Positions 38,936-51,259 of a stretch of DNA of 64,000 nucleotides are shown piece by piece (the stretch's first letter is position 1; every line of letters begins with the position of its first letter). Under the pieces are notes generated by a model that worked only from the letters and a program-made list of their open reading frames with translations, was not told the origin of the DNA and made no database searches. The stretch is taken from the NCBI RefSeq assembly GCF_012273895.1, contig NC_052119.1:2976001-3040000 (forward strand), given 5' to 3'. Position numbers and translations under genes: made by a program. The stretch is from Zerene cesonia. Its lineage: Eukaryota > Arthropoda > Insecta > Lepidoptera > Pieridae.

Positions 38936-39296
38936 TTTTTTTTTTTTTTTATGTCATAGTCGACAATGGAGCTAGTGGGACGCCCGATGGTAAGCGCCAC
39001 CACCGCCCATGAACATTTGCAGAGGCATAAGATCCATTGCAGACCTTACGCCTCTACAAATGGATTGTCGACTTTAAATTGGGAAGGGAATAAGAAAGGA
39101 TTTTTGAGAGGAATAAAGGACAGAAAGGACAGGACTAGGAAGGGATAGGAAAAGGATATGGGCCTCCGGCTCCCCCACTCACCGAACGAAACACAGCAAA
39201 ATGCTATTTCACGCCGGTCTTCTGTGGGGGTGTGGTACTTCCCCGGTGCGAGCTGGCCCAATTCGTGCCGAAGCGTACTCGACTACCACATACAAA
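38936..39296 (-). repeat. A-tailed SINE-like retroposon, copy 8 (full length, reverse)
   Basis: Best-preserved copy of the family. On the plus strand it begins with the poly-T complement of the A tail, then atgtcatagtcgacaatgga, gcgccaccaccgcccatgaa, a repeated 'acgcctctacaaatg' type block, a purine-rich middle, ggcctccggctcccccactc and ends ccaattcgtgccgaagcgta ctcgactaccacataca. A short actatg occurs on both sides (38930 and 39297), a possible target-site duplication. The open frames at 38966 (plus) and 39046 (minus) lie inside it and are not genes. Confidence 0.8.
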
Positions 39297-39480
39297 ACTA
39301 TGTATTAATTACGGAGTAAAAGAAAACATTTTCAACGTGTTTGAAATTAAATAAGATGAATAAATAAAAAGCAAAACGCTACATTGCTATTATTAAATTA
39401 AAAGGATTTCATTGAAATGTTATTGTTATGATAATGAAAATGCAAATAATTGGTTGCAAATATGCAATGCATTTTAAAGA

Positions 39481-39508
39481 GCGTTTAAATTAAGCATAAT
39501 TTAAACGC
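39481..39508. repeat. Perfect 12-bp hairpin, 4-nt loop
   Basis: gcgtttaaatta (39481-39492) pairs exactly with 39497-39508 around the loop agca. Confidence 0.85.
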
Positions 39509-40610
39509 ATTTGTTTAATGTACGGCTGATTAAAAAATAAACAACTCTATTGTACTAATTTCTTTGAGTAATAAAATAATTAATATATACTAAATGAAGT
39601 ACAAAAACGGAAAGAACATTTAGGTGTCTTGATCAAGTTACTGACATATAACCGCAAGTCCGGTACGAAGAATGCTTCAGTACTAGTTCTTTAGTGATTA
39701 TTCTAAAGACATAGGACGCAGCCAGAAATTTTAGTGCAAATCGGTTAGGTCTGAGAATCGGCCAACGTCTATTTTTGTACCCCTAAATGATTAGAGAAAG
39801 CAACAACAGCATTTGTCGGGGCAGCTAGTAAATTATAAGTTTTACTATATATGGTGTTGTTGGCTCTGTGTTGAGAACCTTGGACTTACATCAAAAGACT
39901 ATACACATCACCAGTTCCCACTGCTCAAAATAGGTGAACGACAAGTCAGCATGACATGGAGTCAAAAAGTTTGACATGTGATATCTCGCAACTCGTGCGT
40001 GGTGGATTATTATTTCTTGTAATCTCCTGTCTTATGCCTGTACCTCTTCAGTGAGAACAAATAAAATTATGAAAAATATGCTGCTTATTCTCTTACGTTA
40101 AAAGCTGGTAGGAACTATGCTTTCAATGAGATAGTCTGAAGTGAGTTTGCTTTCAAGCTGCGGTTTCACAGGCACTGCTTGAACTATTTCAGGCTCTTAC
40201 GAAAAGCTTTTCCATATTAAAACCAGCCCCTATTTAATTCCCTTCAACTATTAAGTATATGGCAAAAAATAAGCTATTTGTTTTCCACTTCCAAGATATT
40301 TATTTGTAAGTAATATGTTAGTATATTACTTCTTTATAATCAACTCATCTGTTTAGAAGTGACATTGAAACAGTTGGACAGACTTTATCAATTAAAAACA
40401 CTGTTTATTAGAAAATAAGCTAGTCATTCAACATTTCATGCATACACAACTCACGATCTATTTTAAGACTTTTGTAGTTTATATGTTATATAAAGTATTC
40501 TATTTTTTCAAATATTGCGTTTTGTACTAATAAGAACGAATAAAATAAATAAGTTCATAAAGTAATCTTTATTTTTAGTCATAACATCAATTCTTTGATA
40601 AAAAGTGTTA

Positions 40611-40644
40611 GAGCCGAAAACATTATTTACCGTGTTTTCGGCTC
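40611..40644. repeat. Perfect 12-bp hairpin, 10-nt loop
   Basis: gagccgaaaaca (40611-40622) is exactly reverse-complementary to 40633-40644, and flanking tt/aa could add pairs past one mismatch. No gene ends nearby, so it is not a gene terminator. Confidence 0.85.
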
Positions 40645-41094
40645 CAAGATCCAATAACTTTCTTTGAGATGTTATTATTTCTATGATAACAAGGACTCAA
40701 TTTCTCTTCAATAAAAATCAAATAATGTGTGTTTCATACCTTTGACAATACAAAATAAAATTTTCATACAAAATAACATGGACACGTGTAGGAAGCTTGA
40801 AAATTTGACATTGTTTATTCAATGGATAAAGCCAGGCTACATTATTCTACAGGATACATAGGATTCATCTACATCTGTTCCCATTGCCTCTTATAAAACG
40901 GATTAAGCCATCTAGGCTGGCCAAGTACGGGGTACTCGACTAGTCACCTCCCTATAATATTTTTTCTTTAATGGCATGACTGACAGTGTTTTTCTTCACC
41001 AATTGGCATGAAAAACTAATATACCATGTCTCCTAGTGGGTACATTAAGCTACACTAAGCATCTATTTCAATAACTGGTTTTGTTACACGACAT

Positions 41095-41195
41095 ATTTTT
41101 TTTTGTTAGTCCTCACCGGGAATCGAGTTCAGCACTCCTATGTGTTACTTACTCAGGTGCTAACAACTACACCAAAGACGCGATGGATCGTATAG
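41095..41195 (-). repeat. tRNA-derived SINE head, decayed
   Basis: Read on the minus strand it has an exact Pol III A box (tggtgtagttg) followed about 45 nt later by a degraded B box (aactcgattcc). The order and the following ccggtgaggac resemble the better-preserved SINE at 58812-59022. The cloverleaf is not intact, so it is not a tRNA gene. Confidence 0.6.
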
Positions 41196-42536
41196 TATGA
41201 GACTTTATTTTAAAATCAATTTCGACCGCTCGCCTTGTCACTTATTGTCGCCATTTTTGTACCGAATTATAATTTTCTATCAAGTGTCAAGTTATATTTG
41301 AAAAATTTAAGAATCTCAGATTGAGCTCTGAAAATGTCAATTCAAACAAATAAGTATTTTCGTAATGAAAGTAAATGTTTCATAGTAACAACAAACTTTT
41401 AGCTTTTAGATCTTAAGATTCAAAGGTACTTAATACGTGTCAATGATTTGTCAAAAGTCATCTAAAAGTATTTGAAGGGGAAAAATCAAATAATTGCCAG
41501 TGGAGTGGCCTTTTATTCTTGTTGAAGTTAAAAGTGAAATAATCTAAAGTCACTTTGATAAGTATTAAATATTTGCGAATATTTTAATAAAATATAGCTC
41601 AATAAATTTATAACTACTTTTACTATTTACTATTTATTATTTACTATTTATCATGTATACCTATATGTATTTAAAAAAGTATTCCTTGAAGAGCAATAAT
41701 TATATCTTGATATTTTTTATAAAATTTTAAGTTTATTCACGTCAAAGTCTGTACTCACACACAACTTAAGCATTTATTGCTTCATCTTTTCTCATGTAAA
41801 CATCAAAGGATTGGAATTGTGTACCTAATTAAGTTTTTCCAGCATCTAATGTTCTTGGTTAATTTAAAACAAATGTGTGTAGGTAAATTTTCTTATTTTA
41901 AGAACAACTCAACCGATTTTAAAATTATTTTACCAATAGAAAGAGAATTTATCTGTGAATCATTTTTGTGAATACAGATTATTTTTATTTCTTTTTTTAC
42001 CCCGGGACAAACCGCGCAGAGAAATTCAACGATCATCACTATTCTGCGTTGAATTCCTATTTCCAAACACTGCAACACATAAAGAATTATCTAAACAGGT
42101 TATGATCAAAGTAATATCTAGGGCCATTATAATTTGACGTCTGATGATTTTATTGTATTAAATATGCCAAGCTATATACCAGATTTGAATCAAAATTTAA
42201 TATCGACAGTACAACAAACGTAGTAGCAAATACAAAGGAAGATTACTTCACAGAGTGTAAAATATTCCTACAAGATTAAAGCCTGTGTTTAATAACATTC
42301 AATCTAGTGAACGTTATACATTTTATTCAAACTAAATCTAGAAACGTCGCAGACATATCAAATCTATTTCAACTCGGAATCAACCTTGATTCTGCAATCG
42401 ATACCTACTTATTTTATATTTTATGCGCATTTGATTTCAATATCACGATTTAGTAAGTGCTGGAGAGTTATTGGTTAATATTTATAGACGATTTTAATAA
42501 CGACTTTTCTCAACAGTTGTACTTATAATTTACTAG
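41196..42536. other. Gene-free AT-rich sequence
   Basis: Contains an imperfect ttactattta-type short tandem repeat at about 41617-41650; no gene supported. The open frames at 41777-42137 have no recognisable features. Confidence 0.5.
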
Positions 42537-42725
42537 ATTTCATAGTAAAGGAAAATATAGTTTTTGGGAGTTTCTTTCCTCAAAGTTCCCGTTCTCGTTG
42601 GATTTCCGGGATCCAAAATATATATGTACTAAATGTAGGGTTCAATGGTTTAGGTATGAAGAAAAGATCGACTGACAGAGTTATTTTTGAATTAATTATT
42701 TTAGTAAGGATACTAGGGATGTGAA
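42537..42725 (+). repeat. Decayed LINE-tail-like repeat
   Basis: Same order of words as 18100-18340: a cccgttctcg ttggatttccgggat block, a tactaaatgtagggttcaat ggtttagg block and gactgacagagttattttt. Strongly diverged. Confidence 0.45.
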
Positions 42726-42944
42726 ACCATGTTTCTCCATTTACGTAGTTAATTAAGCTCGTTCACATAAATTACATTGAATGCGGTATCTTTAAATTGA
42801 AGATTTAAAAGAGTTTTTAATAGGAAGCGTTCATTTTGTTATTTATACCGACGATATTTTGAATACTGTACTACGTAATTTGATTTGAAACTACATTTAA
42901 CGATATTATGTCTGTTTTCAACAGACTTCAAAAGAAGGAGGAGG

Positions 42945-43085
42945 TTATTACAATTCGATTGTGTTTGTTACCTCACAACTTTTTACTGGGTGAACCGATT
43001 CTTTTAATTATGTTTTTGTTTGAAAACTGATGCATGCTATTTAACTTTGATCCAGTTCTGGCAAATGGCGGCGGCGGCTTGAAGG
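42945..43085 (+). repeat. Dispersed repeat fragment, same type as 12345-12490
   Basis: Reads tgttacctcacaacttttta ctgggtgaaccgatt and then gatccagttctggcaaatgg. A cggcggcgg microrepeat follows at 43068. Confidence 0.55.
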
Positions 43086-43106
43086 CGGTTATGTTTTTTG
43101 TTAAAA

Positions 43107-43185
43107 TAATGAATGAATGAATGAATGAATAAAACTTTATTGTACACACCAATAGGAAATATATCAAAAACACAGACTAAAAATA
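43107..43185 (+). repeat. (aatg)n microsatellite and LINE 3' tail, cut by gap
   Basis: Several tandem gaat/aatg units lead into aataaaactttattgtacac, a word typical of lepidopteran retrotransposon tails. The element runs into the N gap, so the missing bases probably hold the rest of this repeat. Confidence 0.6.
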
Positions 43186-44185
43186 NNNNNNNNNNNNNNN
43201 NNNNNNNNNNNNNNNNNNNNNNNNNNNNNNNNNNNNNNNNNNNNNNNNNNNNNNNNNNNNNNNNNNNNNNNNNNNNNNNNNNNNNNNNNNNNNNNNNNNN
43301 NNNNNNNNNNNNNNNNNNNNNNNNNNNNNNNNNNNNNNNNNNNNNNNNNNNNNNNNNNNNNNNNNNNNNNNNNNNNNNNNNNNNNNNNNNNNNNNNNNNN
43401 NNNNNNNNNNNNNNNNNNNNNNNNNNNNNNNNNNNNNNNNNNNNNNNNNNNNNNNNNNNNNNNNNNNNNNNNNNNNNNNNNNNNNNNNNNNNNNNNNNNN
43501 NNNNNNNNNNNNNNNNNNNNNNNNNNNNNNNNNNNNNNNNNNNNNNNNNNNNNNNNNNNNNNNNNNNNNNNNNNNNNNNNNNNNNNNNNNNNNNNNNNNN
43601 NNNNNNNNNNNNNNNNNNNNNNNNNNNNNNNNNNNNNNNNNNNNNNNNNNNNNNNNNNNNNNNNNNNNNNNNNNNNNNNNNNNNNNNNNNNNNNNNNNNN
43701 NNNNNNNNNNNNNNNNNNNNNNNNNNNNNNNNNNNNNNNNNNNNNNNNNNNNNNNNNNNNNNNNNNNNNNNNNNNNNNNNNNNNNNNNNNNNNNNNNNNN
43801 NNNNNNNNNNNNNNNNNNNNNNNNNNNNNNNNNNNNNNNNNNNNNNNNNNNNNNNNNNNNNNNNNNNNNNNNNNNNNNNNNNNNNNNNNNNNNNNNNNNN
43901 NNNNNNNNNNNNNNNNNNNNNNNNNNNNNNNNNNNNNNNNNNNNNNNNNNNNNNNNNNNNNNNNNNNNNNNNNNNNNNNNNNNNNNNNNNNNNNNNNNNN
44001 NNNNNNNNNNNNNNNNNNNNNNNNNNNNNNNNNNNNNNNNNNNNNNNNNNNNNNNNNNNNNNNNNNNNNNNNNNNNNNNNNNNNNNNNNNNNNNNNNNNN
44101 NNNNNNNNNNNNNNNNNNNNNNNNNNNNNNNNNNNNNNNNNNNNNNNNNNNNNNNNNNNNNNNNNNNNNNNNNNNNNNNNNNNNN
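43186..44185. other. Assembly gap of exactly 1000 N
   Basis: The round size suggests a placeholder length rather than a measured one. The long frames that cross it consist almost entirely of N and are not genes. Confidence 0.99.
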
Positions 44186-45286
44186 GGAAGGATAATGTCA
44201 AGGATAGGGATGAACATAGCACGGCTAATGTTGTCACAACCGACAGCTTTAGAAGATATGGATCATAAGTTCTTCTTAACATCACACTCGGTGAAAGGTA
44301 AAATGTTGAAAGGTTTGTTAGTAGAAGTTGGTAAAGATTAGTATTTACTGCATAAAAAAGTAATGCAAATAGCAATTTATCATTGAACGTTTGGTTATTC
44401 ATTTTTAATATACATTTTGTAATATTTATTTAGCAAAGATGAATACAATGCGTTGCTGAATTTAATAAAACAAAACATGAACTTAGTTAATACACGAGTG
44501 TTAATTTCTTAAGTGAAGGGATCGAAACAAAACGTTGAAGGCAGTAACGAATAGCACGATGCACGGCATCCTAATTAATCTCTAGTTTTATTTTCACTTT
44601 TAACAAAATTGCATGCACAATTTTCTTGAGTGGTTCGAGTGCGTTGGTTATTTCAAGCGAACTTTATGTTCGCTGTAAAACAAAACAGTACTATTGGACT
44701 TTCTTTTGTTTGTCGTTCACTTGTCAGTTTTGATTTGCAAGTATTGTGGAGAAAAGCAATTTTATTAATTTTAAGAATTCGTAGTGTGACTTTGGATTTA
44801 GTTCATGTAGTCAAGATATAATGTGAATTACACAAAATTCTTTCAAGGGATTAATTTTTAAAGTTTATTAGGCGACATCAAAAATAAACATCAAACATGC
44901 ATAGCACACGAAATTTACACTATAGGAAATTATTGTTAGATCAAAGTTTTATTATTTGCGGTTGGGTAATGTCTCAACTCTGATACAAATTATTGCCTTG
45001 ATTATAAAGAACACATTTCACCTCCTTCTGAAACAAATAAATCTTTTATACACATTAAGTCGGAACAACAGAAAAACTGTACAGATAAGCATTTTTCAGC
45101 TCACTGAAACTCGTTTGGTAGCCGAGAAACGAGTTGGTAAACTGTTTATAATGTAATTAATACTATATCTATGTTTCATATGAAGCCACAAAATGTTTGA
45201 ATGAATACATATTTTGCATTTCTTCCGTTTCAAAATTGCAATAACCAATTTATCAAATGGATCTGAAATAAATATTGCACGAGCCG
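44186..45286. other. Gene-free AT-rich sequence
   Basis: No gene or repeat recognised. Confidence 0.45.
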
Positions 45287-45492
45287 GAGCCCTGCGACAT
45301 GTTTCCTTATCCTCACTCTTCTCGGTCCATACTTTTATTTCCGTCGTCCATCCTTTCCTTATCTTTTGCTCCTTAAAAGCGGGAAACGGTTTTGCAGCAA
45401 CTACTTCTACAAATATTCATAGATGGTGGTTATCGCTATCCATCAGACGAACCACCAACTCAGTTACCGGCTATTATGCAAAATAAAATAAA
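45287..45492 (+). repeat. A-tailed SINE-like retroposon, copy 9 (5'-truncated)
   Basis: Contains catgtttccttatcctcact, gtcgtccatcctttccttatc, atagatggtggttatcgcta, tccatcagacgaaccaccaa and an A-rich end. It accounts for most of the open frame at 45214-45486. Confidence 0.65.
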
Positions 45493-45548
45493 AACTAAAT
45501 CAATATTTACTTTACGTATTTCAGGGTGTGGTCAAAATTGCAGTAAAT

Positions 45549-45757
45549 CCTACTTCCTACTAATGTTATAAATGCGAAAGTTTGTAAGGATGTGTGTGTG
45601 TTTGTTGCTCTTTCACGCAACAGCTACTGAACCAATTGCAATGAAATTTGGTACGTGGACACCTAGACAACTGGAATAACATATAGGGAACTTTTTATCC
45701 CGATATTCCTATGGGATACGGACGTACGCGGGTGAAACCACGGGGCGCAGCTACTTA
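45549..45757 (-). mobile_element. Lep1/Helitron-like element, nearly full copy (reverse)
   Basis: Plus strand: cctactaatgttataaatgc gaaagtttgtaagg, gttgctctttcacgcaa, gcaatgaaatttggtacgtg, aactggaataacatataggg, tttatcccgatattcctatg, ggatacggacgtacgcgggt gaaaccacggggcgcagct. It ends ctact where the usual Helitron-type terminus is ctagt. Confidence 0.85.
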
Positions 45758-46552
45758 TTAGTAAAAGGACAAAAGTGATGCACTTTAGACGTGAAAAGAT
45801 ATGTTATCAAATAGTTTATATATACATAGAGACGGAGTACGAAATTGCTTCATGCGGTACAATACGATATCGATCAGGAAATTGAATTTGAAGTCTTCAT
45901 CTATGTGAAACCAAGCGAACAGTTCTGAACTATTTTTCATCACAACGTACTGTTACAAGTAATGCTTCATCTAACTTTAAGAAACTAACTGACAATCTGA
46001 CTATGGTAGATTTATATCTTTGTTCAAATGAATCCAATGCTATTGTTATACGAGAATACAATTTAGAATTTCTATATACGCGCATTTAACGATCTTAAGG
46101 CTTTTATTTGTCTCAAACTTCATGAAACATTTCAATTCAAAAAAGTCGAAACAAGTATAGTATATTATAACGGAAAAATTGCTTAAGAAACTAAATAATG
46201 TTTGTGAACAGCTTCTCAAGCAGCTTCGGGAATAAAAAGCTTATAAAAAGTTTAATAGTGGTCGTTTAAAGTTAGAAAATGGGTGAAATAAATAGTTGCC
46301 GCTTATTTGTTCCCGTCAGGCTAACGTTATCTGGCCTTTGTTTTGTTACAAAATAATGATTAAAAAAGAACTGGTGGTTGACTTCTTCTTTTATTAATCT
46401 TGTGTTTTTAGCGTCATTCCGTACAAAGAATAGCTTTCTTGTTCTCCGCCTACGGCTTCGCTCGAGAATTTCTCAGGAAATTCCCATAGGAAATAGATGT
46501 ATCAGCGTGGCAAAGGCGATGTGATCTCTATCTTATACTCACTACACATACT

Positions 46553-46726
46553 AATCTATGCTAATATTATGAAGCTGAAGAGTTTGTTTGTTTTTTTGTT
46601 TGAACGCATTAATCTCAGAAACTACTGGTTCGATTTCAAAAATTCTTTCAGTGTTAGATAGCCCATTTATTGAGGAAGGCTATATACTATATATGTACCA
46701 CGGGCGAAGCCGAGGGGCCCGCTAGT
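46553..46726 (+). mobile_element. Helitron-like non-autonomous element ending CTAGT
   Basis: Starts near ctatgctaatattatgaagc tgaagagtttgtttg, has aatctcagaaactactggtt cgatttcaaaaattctttc and ttgaggaaggctatatacta, and ends accacgggcgaagccgaggg gcccgctagt. The GC-rich hairpin-forming end just before ctagt is the usual Helitron 3' signature. It is a different subfamily from the Lep1-type copies. Confidence 0.75.
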
Positions 46727-47569
46727 CATATTATAATATCGCTTCGTTTCTACCTGATAGAAAGATAAACAAGTAACCATACTCTGTCTTATTTAAATAT
46801 TAGTAAATATAAGTAGCTACTTATTGAAATACTGGGTATTTCTCATGATTATTTATTTTAAAATGAGATAACATCCATAGAAGAGATCATCCATGGTACT
46901 TGAAATAATAACAATTATTTAAACCATTACATGCAAATGAAGCATTGTTACGAATCTATATATTATATCATTATTCATTCTGTAGTTCATAAAATGAAGC
47001 TCAATTTCCGTGCGAAACATTTCGGAAGGATGTTCTGTCAAAAAGTCTGTCAGTTAAAGCGATTCTCTCACATGGTTACCGACCCTGTTGAAACTTGGAA
47101 TGTCGGCGGAGACATTTGATTGACGTCGTCTTTATTTTATAACTTTAGCGTAATTATATTGAATGGCTTACATTGTAAAGAGCAATAAATATTTTGTCGT
47201 TAATGCTTTCAATTGATTTGCTGTTGTTCTTTTATGTTCTTATAAAATAATTATATTTTCTTACTTAACGTTCGGGTATTTGTGACTTTATAACGATACT
47301 GTACATTTAATATTTAGTTTTATAGCATTGAAATGCTTTATATTATGATATGGTACATCATTGATGATAATTAAATATGTAGTAGTTTATATTTGATAAA
47401 AAATCGGGTTAGAAAATTGCAGTTCCCATGCAAACCACAGCTGTGTAAATTTAATGTTGTAGTTGTTTATTAAGCACGTATGATGAATATGAAATATGAA
47501 GACAATCACAGTAATTAGTGTTACCTATATGTGTATATATGTTACCTATATATTAGTGGTCGAGTTACC

Positions 47570-47695
47570 ATATATTGGTGAAACAATTTTCCGTCCCATG
47601 GGAATGAGATTCCTTATCGCGGCGGATCATATTTCATAGACTTTACTCTTTAGCCTCCTCCCTATCTCCAGGCACAAAAACCATAACAAACAAAC
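47570..47695 (+). repeat. Fragment related to the 16735/34815 repeat
   Basis: ccgtcccatgggaatgagat and ttatcgcggcggatcatatt are the complementary-order blocks seen in the other copies. Ends near an aacaaacaaacaaaca run. Confidence 0.45.
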
Positions 47696-50430
47696 AAACA
47701 CTTTCTCATTTCTACTATTACCAATAATAGAATCAATACTGATTGCCTTGGATGTAGGTTATTGCAAAATTTCAGTCGAATTTTATTAACTTCATGATAA
47801 GTACGTCGATCAAATTCGACTTTATTGATATATTCGAAATGTAAAGGCGTTTGTAAGAAAATTGAATGTTCTTATAGCATGTTATTTTGAATAATATGAA
47901 GACTTAATGATATGTACGATGTGTTTTACGTAGACCTTGCTGTTATTTGTGTGTAACAAATATATACTACATGAAAGATTCTATCACTGTTTTACATTAA
48001 CTGCAAATTAGGTTTAGGTAATCAAATTTTTACGTTACTCGCGTTACCGTGACCGTGTCTGACGACGATTATCAGAAAAGAATATCTTAGCAACATATAT
48101 TAACGCCCCATTCAATACTTGCGTACCTATTGGCCTCGGATTTTATCATTTTACGTACTGTGTATTTCTACAGAGTATAAAAGAAACGCTCTTCTATAGG
48201 GTACTTTTTCAATTCAACAAAAAGTTTCTGTATTGGAAAAGCTGTCAGAATACGGTACAATTCTAAGCCGAAATTATTATATTTAAGCCCAGCTTTGACG
48301 GAATTATTGAAAATCTTATTCACGCAAGCGACTTTATTGGATAGGTTCGATTTGAAAATATAAATACATTACTTTCATTCAAACTTCTGAGTGTTTAACG
48401 TAGCAAATCACAAAAGAATTTAGTGAATTTATTTCTAACTAATATTTCTATAATAATGTGTACGACAAATACCTCAACAAGTAAACTGAAAACTTGGAAT
48501 AACATTCGCTCTTACATGCTAAGTTGCGTAGGATAAAGTGATGGATATATAGTTGTATATTGAAATCTCTTATTCCCGATATTTGAGAAATTGTATAAAC
48601 GACATCATAAATGATTTCGCTCATACAATTTCAACATCGAAACGATAAATATCAATGTGAATTAAGCAAAATTGCGATTCACAATAGTTGCTACGAAATA
48701 AATTCATATCATACTAACATAATCAATAGTAATTAACTGAAGAATTTATTTGTTGGAACGCACTTATCTTAGGAACTGCAAGGCATTTATCAATAACTTC
48801 TTATCATGGCCCTCCTAATAATAAAAGACCCAATTGAATTTTTGATTTACATGAAGTGTATTAATAATTATAACTATAGCTGAGTACTTCGTTTTTCATT
48901 TAACGTAATATAACGTAAATATAAATAATCAAAGCATTATATTAATATCGTGGAAGTTAAATAAAATCAAGAAAAATATTATTCACCCAAACAAAGCTTA
49001 CTAAAATTATGATATTAGAACCTGTCCAGAACTGTCAGTCCTGAACCAGTGAACAATTTCAAAGTTCATACAGTTTTATGGACAGGTAAAATACAAACAA
49101 CATTATATTGTGTTGTCATTTATAAACATTCCAGTTGTTTATTATATAAACAAAATGAAACTGAACATTGATACCGATTTAGCGACCTTTAACATGGTTT
49201 CAAAAGGCAGGTATAAATAAGAATCTAAAAGATCAAAGGTAACCTTTAAATTTTGGCTACGTGATATCTATCACAAGTCAATATTCCTTATAACTTATCA
49301 CATCAAAGGGTTTATCGTAAAACACAATGATAGCTGAAGATTCTCTTAATTTGTTTTATTTATCATTTAAAATCTAAGTTTTATTATGAGGAATGTTTTG
49401 TCGATGTTTTCATCGCTATTTAATATCACAATTTAATGGCGACGAAGGCATGCATATTTCATAAAAATGTGTTATTAACTCTCCTTCTTTCGCAAAATTT
49501 GCACTTTAAAGCAGTGGCGTAAGAAATTCATAAATTGAATTGCACGAATTTTAAATTCACTTTTATGAAAATATTCTTTTTCCCTGACCTTTTTTCATGT
49601 CTTTTTAATCATGTAGCTTCCTATAAAAAATATAATTTCGTAATTCGAAATATTACAATGCATTATTATTAAATTCATATTTCATAAATATTACAAACAT
49701 TATAAATTTGTAGCGGTTATACAGATTTTTTTATATTAAATTATACCTATATAGTCCTTTCTTCAACACTCATAATACGGATGTCTATGCGCATTTGTAT
49801 TCCATCAGACAAAGTGTCTGCTCGTTCCTTCATACCTTCCAATAACATAAAAAAAATACATTATACATACGAAAAATGTTATCATTTAAGATTTGTAATT
49901 TAATTTTAACCAGATTAAGTAACAGATACTACAGGTTTATATTACCTCCAACTAGAAAGAACTTAGAAACTCTAAATCTTATTTTAGATACTGACTAGAT
50001 TTACTACAACTAAGTTGGTATTATAGCATCCCAAAACCATAAGCATACATTCAACTCGCTAACGCTATTTATAATGCACAAATAGTCACTATAATTAAAG
50101 TGTTCGTAACACGTACAAAAAATTTCTTGTAGCACTTATTCGGAATTCTGTAATCGTGTTGACCTCGACGCTACGTGGTTATTGGTTTTCATCGAAGTAA
50201 CGGAGATAATACATTGGAAGAGACAGGGTATACGTTACGTATAAGTACAAGCTTATAAAGCGGGCCATCTTCCGTTTAATATTATATAGGAATGATATGT
50301 AGGGCCCTTTATTTCACACGTTCTTTAGTTGGTGGACGAAACGTTATACCATTCGCAGCATTATTAAAAGCACAATAGATTTGTTATTGTAAAAATCTAA
50401 ATTCATTTCCAACAAACATTTATTTACTAT
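47696..50430. other. Gene-free sequence upstream of the receptor exon
   Basis: No coding exon found. Any 5' UTR exon or promoter of the tyramine receptor must lie in this part or further left; neither a core promoter nor a convincing donor could be picked out by eye. Confidence 0.45.
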
Positions 50431-50590
50431 TTTCTTGTGTTTGATTTCACGCAACTTTTATACATTTAGAAATTAAAAAACTTTTTAACGGATTTTAAAA
50501 GCGATCTATTATATTATTAAACCGACGTTTCGGACACTTTACAGCGAGCGTGTTCACGGGGAGACTCTCTCTCTCTCCCTCGTTTTTAAT
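50431..50590 (+). repeat. Dispersed repeat with aaaccgacgtttcggacact block
   Basis: The first 80 bp match 17526-17606. It then runs into cgacgtttcggacactttac agcgagcgtgttcacggg and a ctctctctctccctcg end. This places a transposon remnant about 530 bp upstream of the receptor's leader exon. Confidence 0.7.
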
Positions 50591-51214
50591 TTCTAAACCA
50601 TTATTTTATTTAAACTGTATTTCAAGCACTCTATCGAGTATTTATTTAATATTTGTAATTACATGCGTAATTGTTAAACCTTATATGCCCAATCACACCC
50701 AACCTTAAACACGTTTTAAGAAAATCCTTACTATAAGTCTTAACAAAGAAAACATTATTTAGAGTACATTTTACTTAACGAACAAAAATAAATCACAGTA
50801 AAAACAAATTGATTTTACATACCCGCAAAAGCGAGGAAATATGAAGAATATAGGTGTATCGCGGCTCAAGCCGTTCCTGTCAAATCCATACGCAGCTTCA
50901 TATTTTATAAACGCCTCGGGCAAACTGAAGATAATATCACAGCGAATATTATCTCTAAAAATCAGAATCTAGATATTATGCGGATGATTTAATAGGAATA
51001 ATATATTGCGCAAAACATTCCTTTGTTTTGAAATAAGATTACCTAAGGTTAGAGCTTATATCATGTTGAGAGGGTCTTATGAACTGGAATCTGAAGTATG
51101 TTTTTGTTTGTTTCAGATATTGTCACGAAAAGGATAAAAATAATCCAGCTTTCAGTGGTGAATTCAACAAGCAACGAAGCGATTTTGCGTGTTGATTTTG
51201 AACCTTGCAAAGCC

Positions 51215-51250
51215 ATGCAGTGTATGCATTATGAAGAGGAAGATTATTAA
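51215..51250 (+). promoter_or_regulatory. Upstream ORF 1 (11 codons)
   Basis: ATG at 51215 opens MQCMHYEEEDY and stops at TAA 51248-51250. A second, overlapping small frame starts at 51231 and ends at 51257. Both would be met first by scanning ribosomes. Confidence 0.6.
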
Positions 51251-51259
51251 TTTGTAAAA

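Larger units (their letters stand above)
39297..40859. other. Gene-free sequence
   Basis: No gene supported. Near 39660-39835 there is a LINE-tail-like decayed repeat (gtgcaaatcggttaggtctg ... cggggcagctagta), and near 39895-40040 a decayed relative of the 35100 repeat in reverse (gcgtggtggattatt). Confidence 0.4.

Noticed and set aside
38966..39261. Opposing 60- and 71-codon frames at 38966 (plus) and 39046 (minus)
   Set aside because: Both lie inside the full-length SINE-like retroposon copy.
40611..40644. Histone-type 3' stem-loop
   Set aside because: The stem and loop sequences do not match the histone consensus, and there is no histone gene nearby.
43125..44402. Three long open frames (346-412 codons) across 43125-44402
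   Set aside because: They consist almost wholly of N; the real flanking codons number a few dozen and show no domain.
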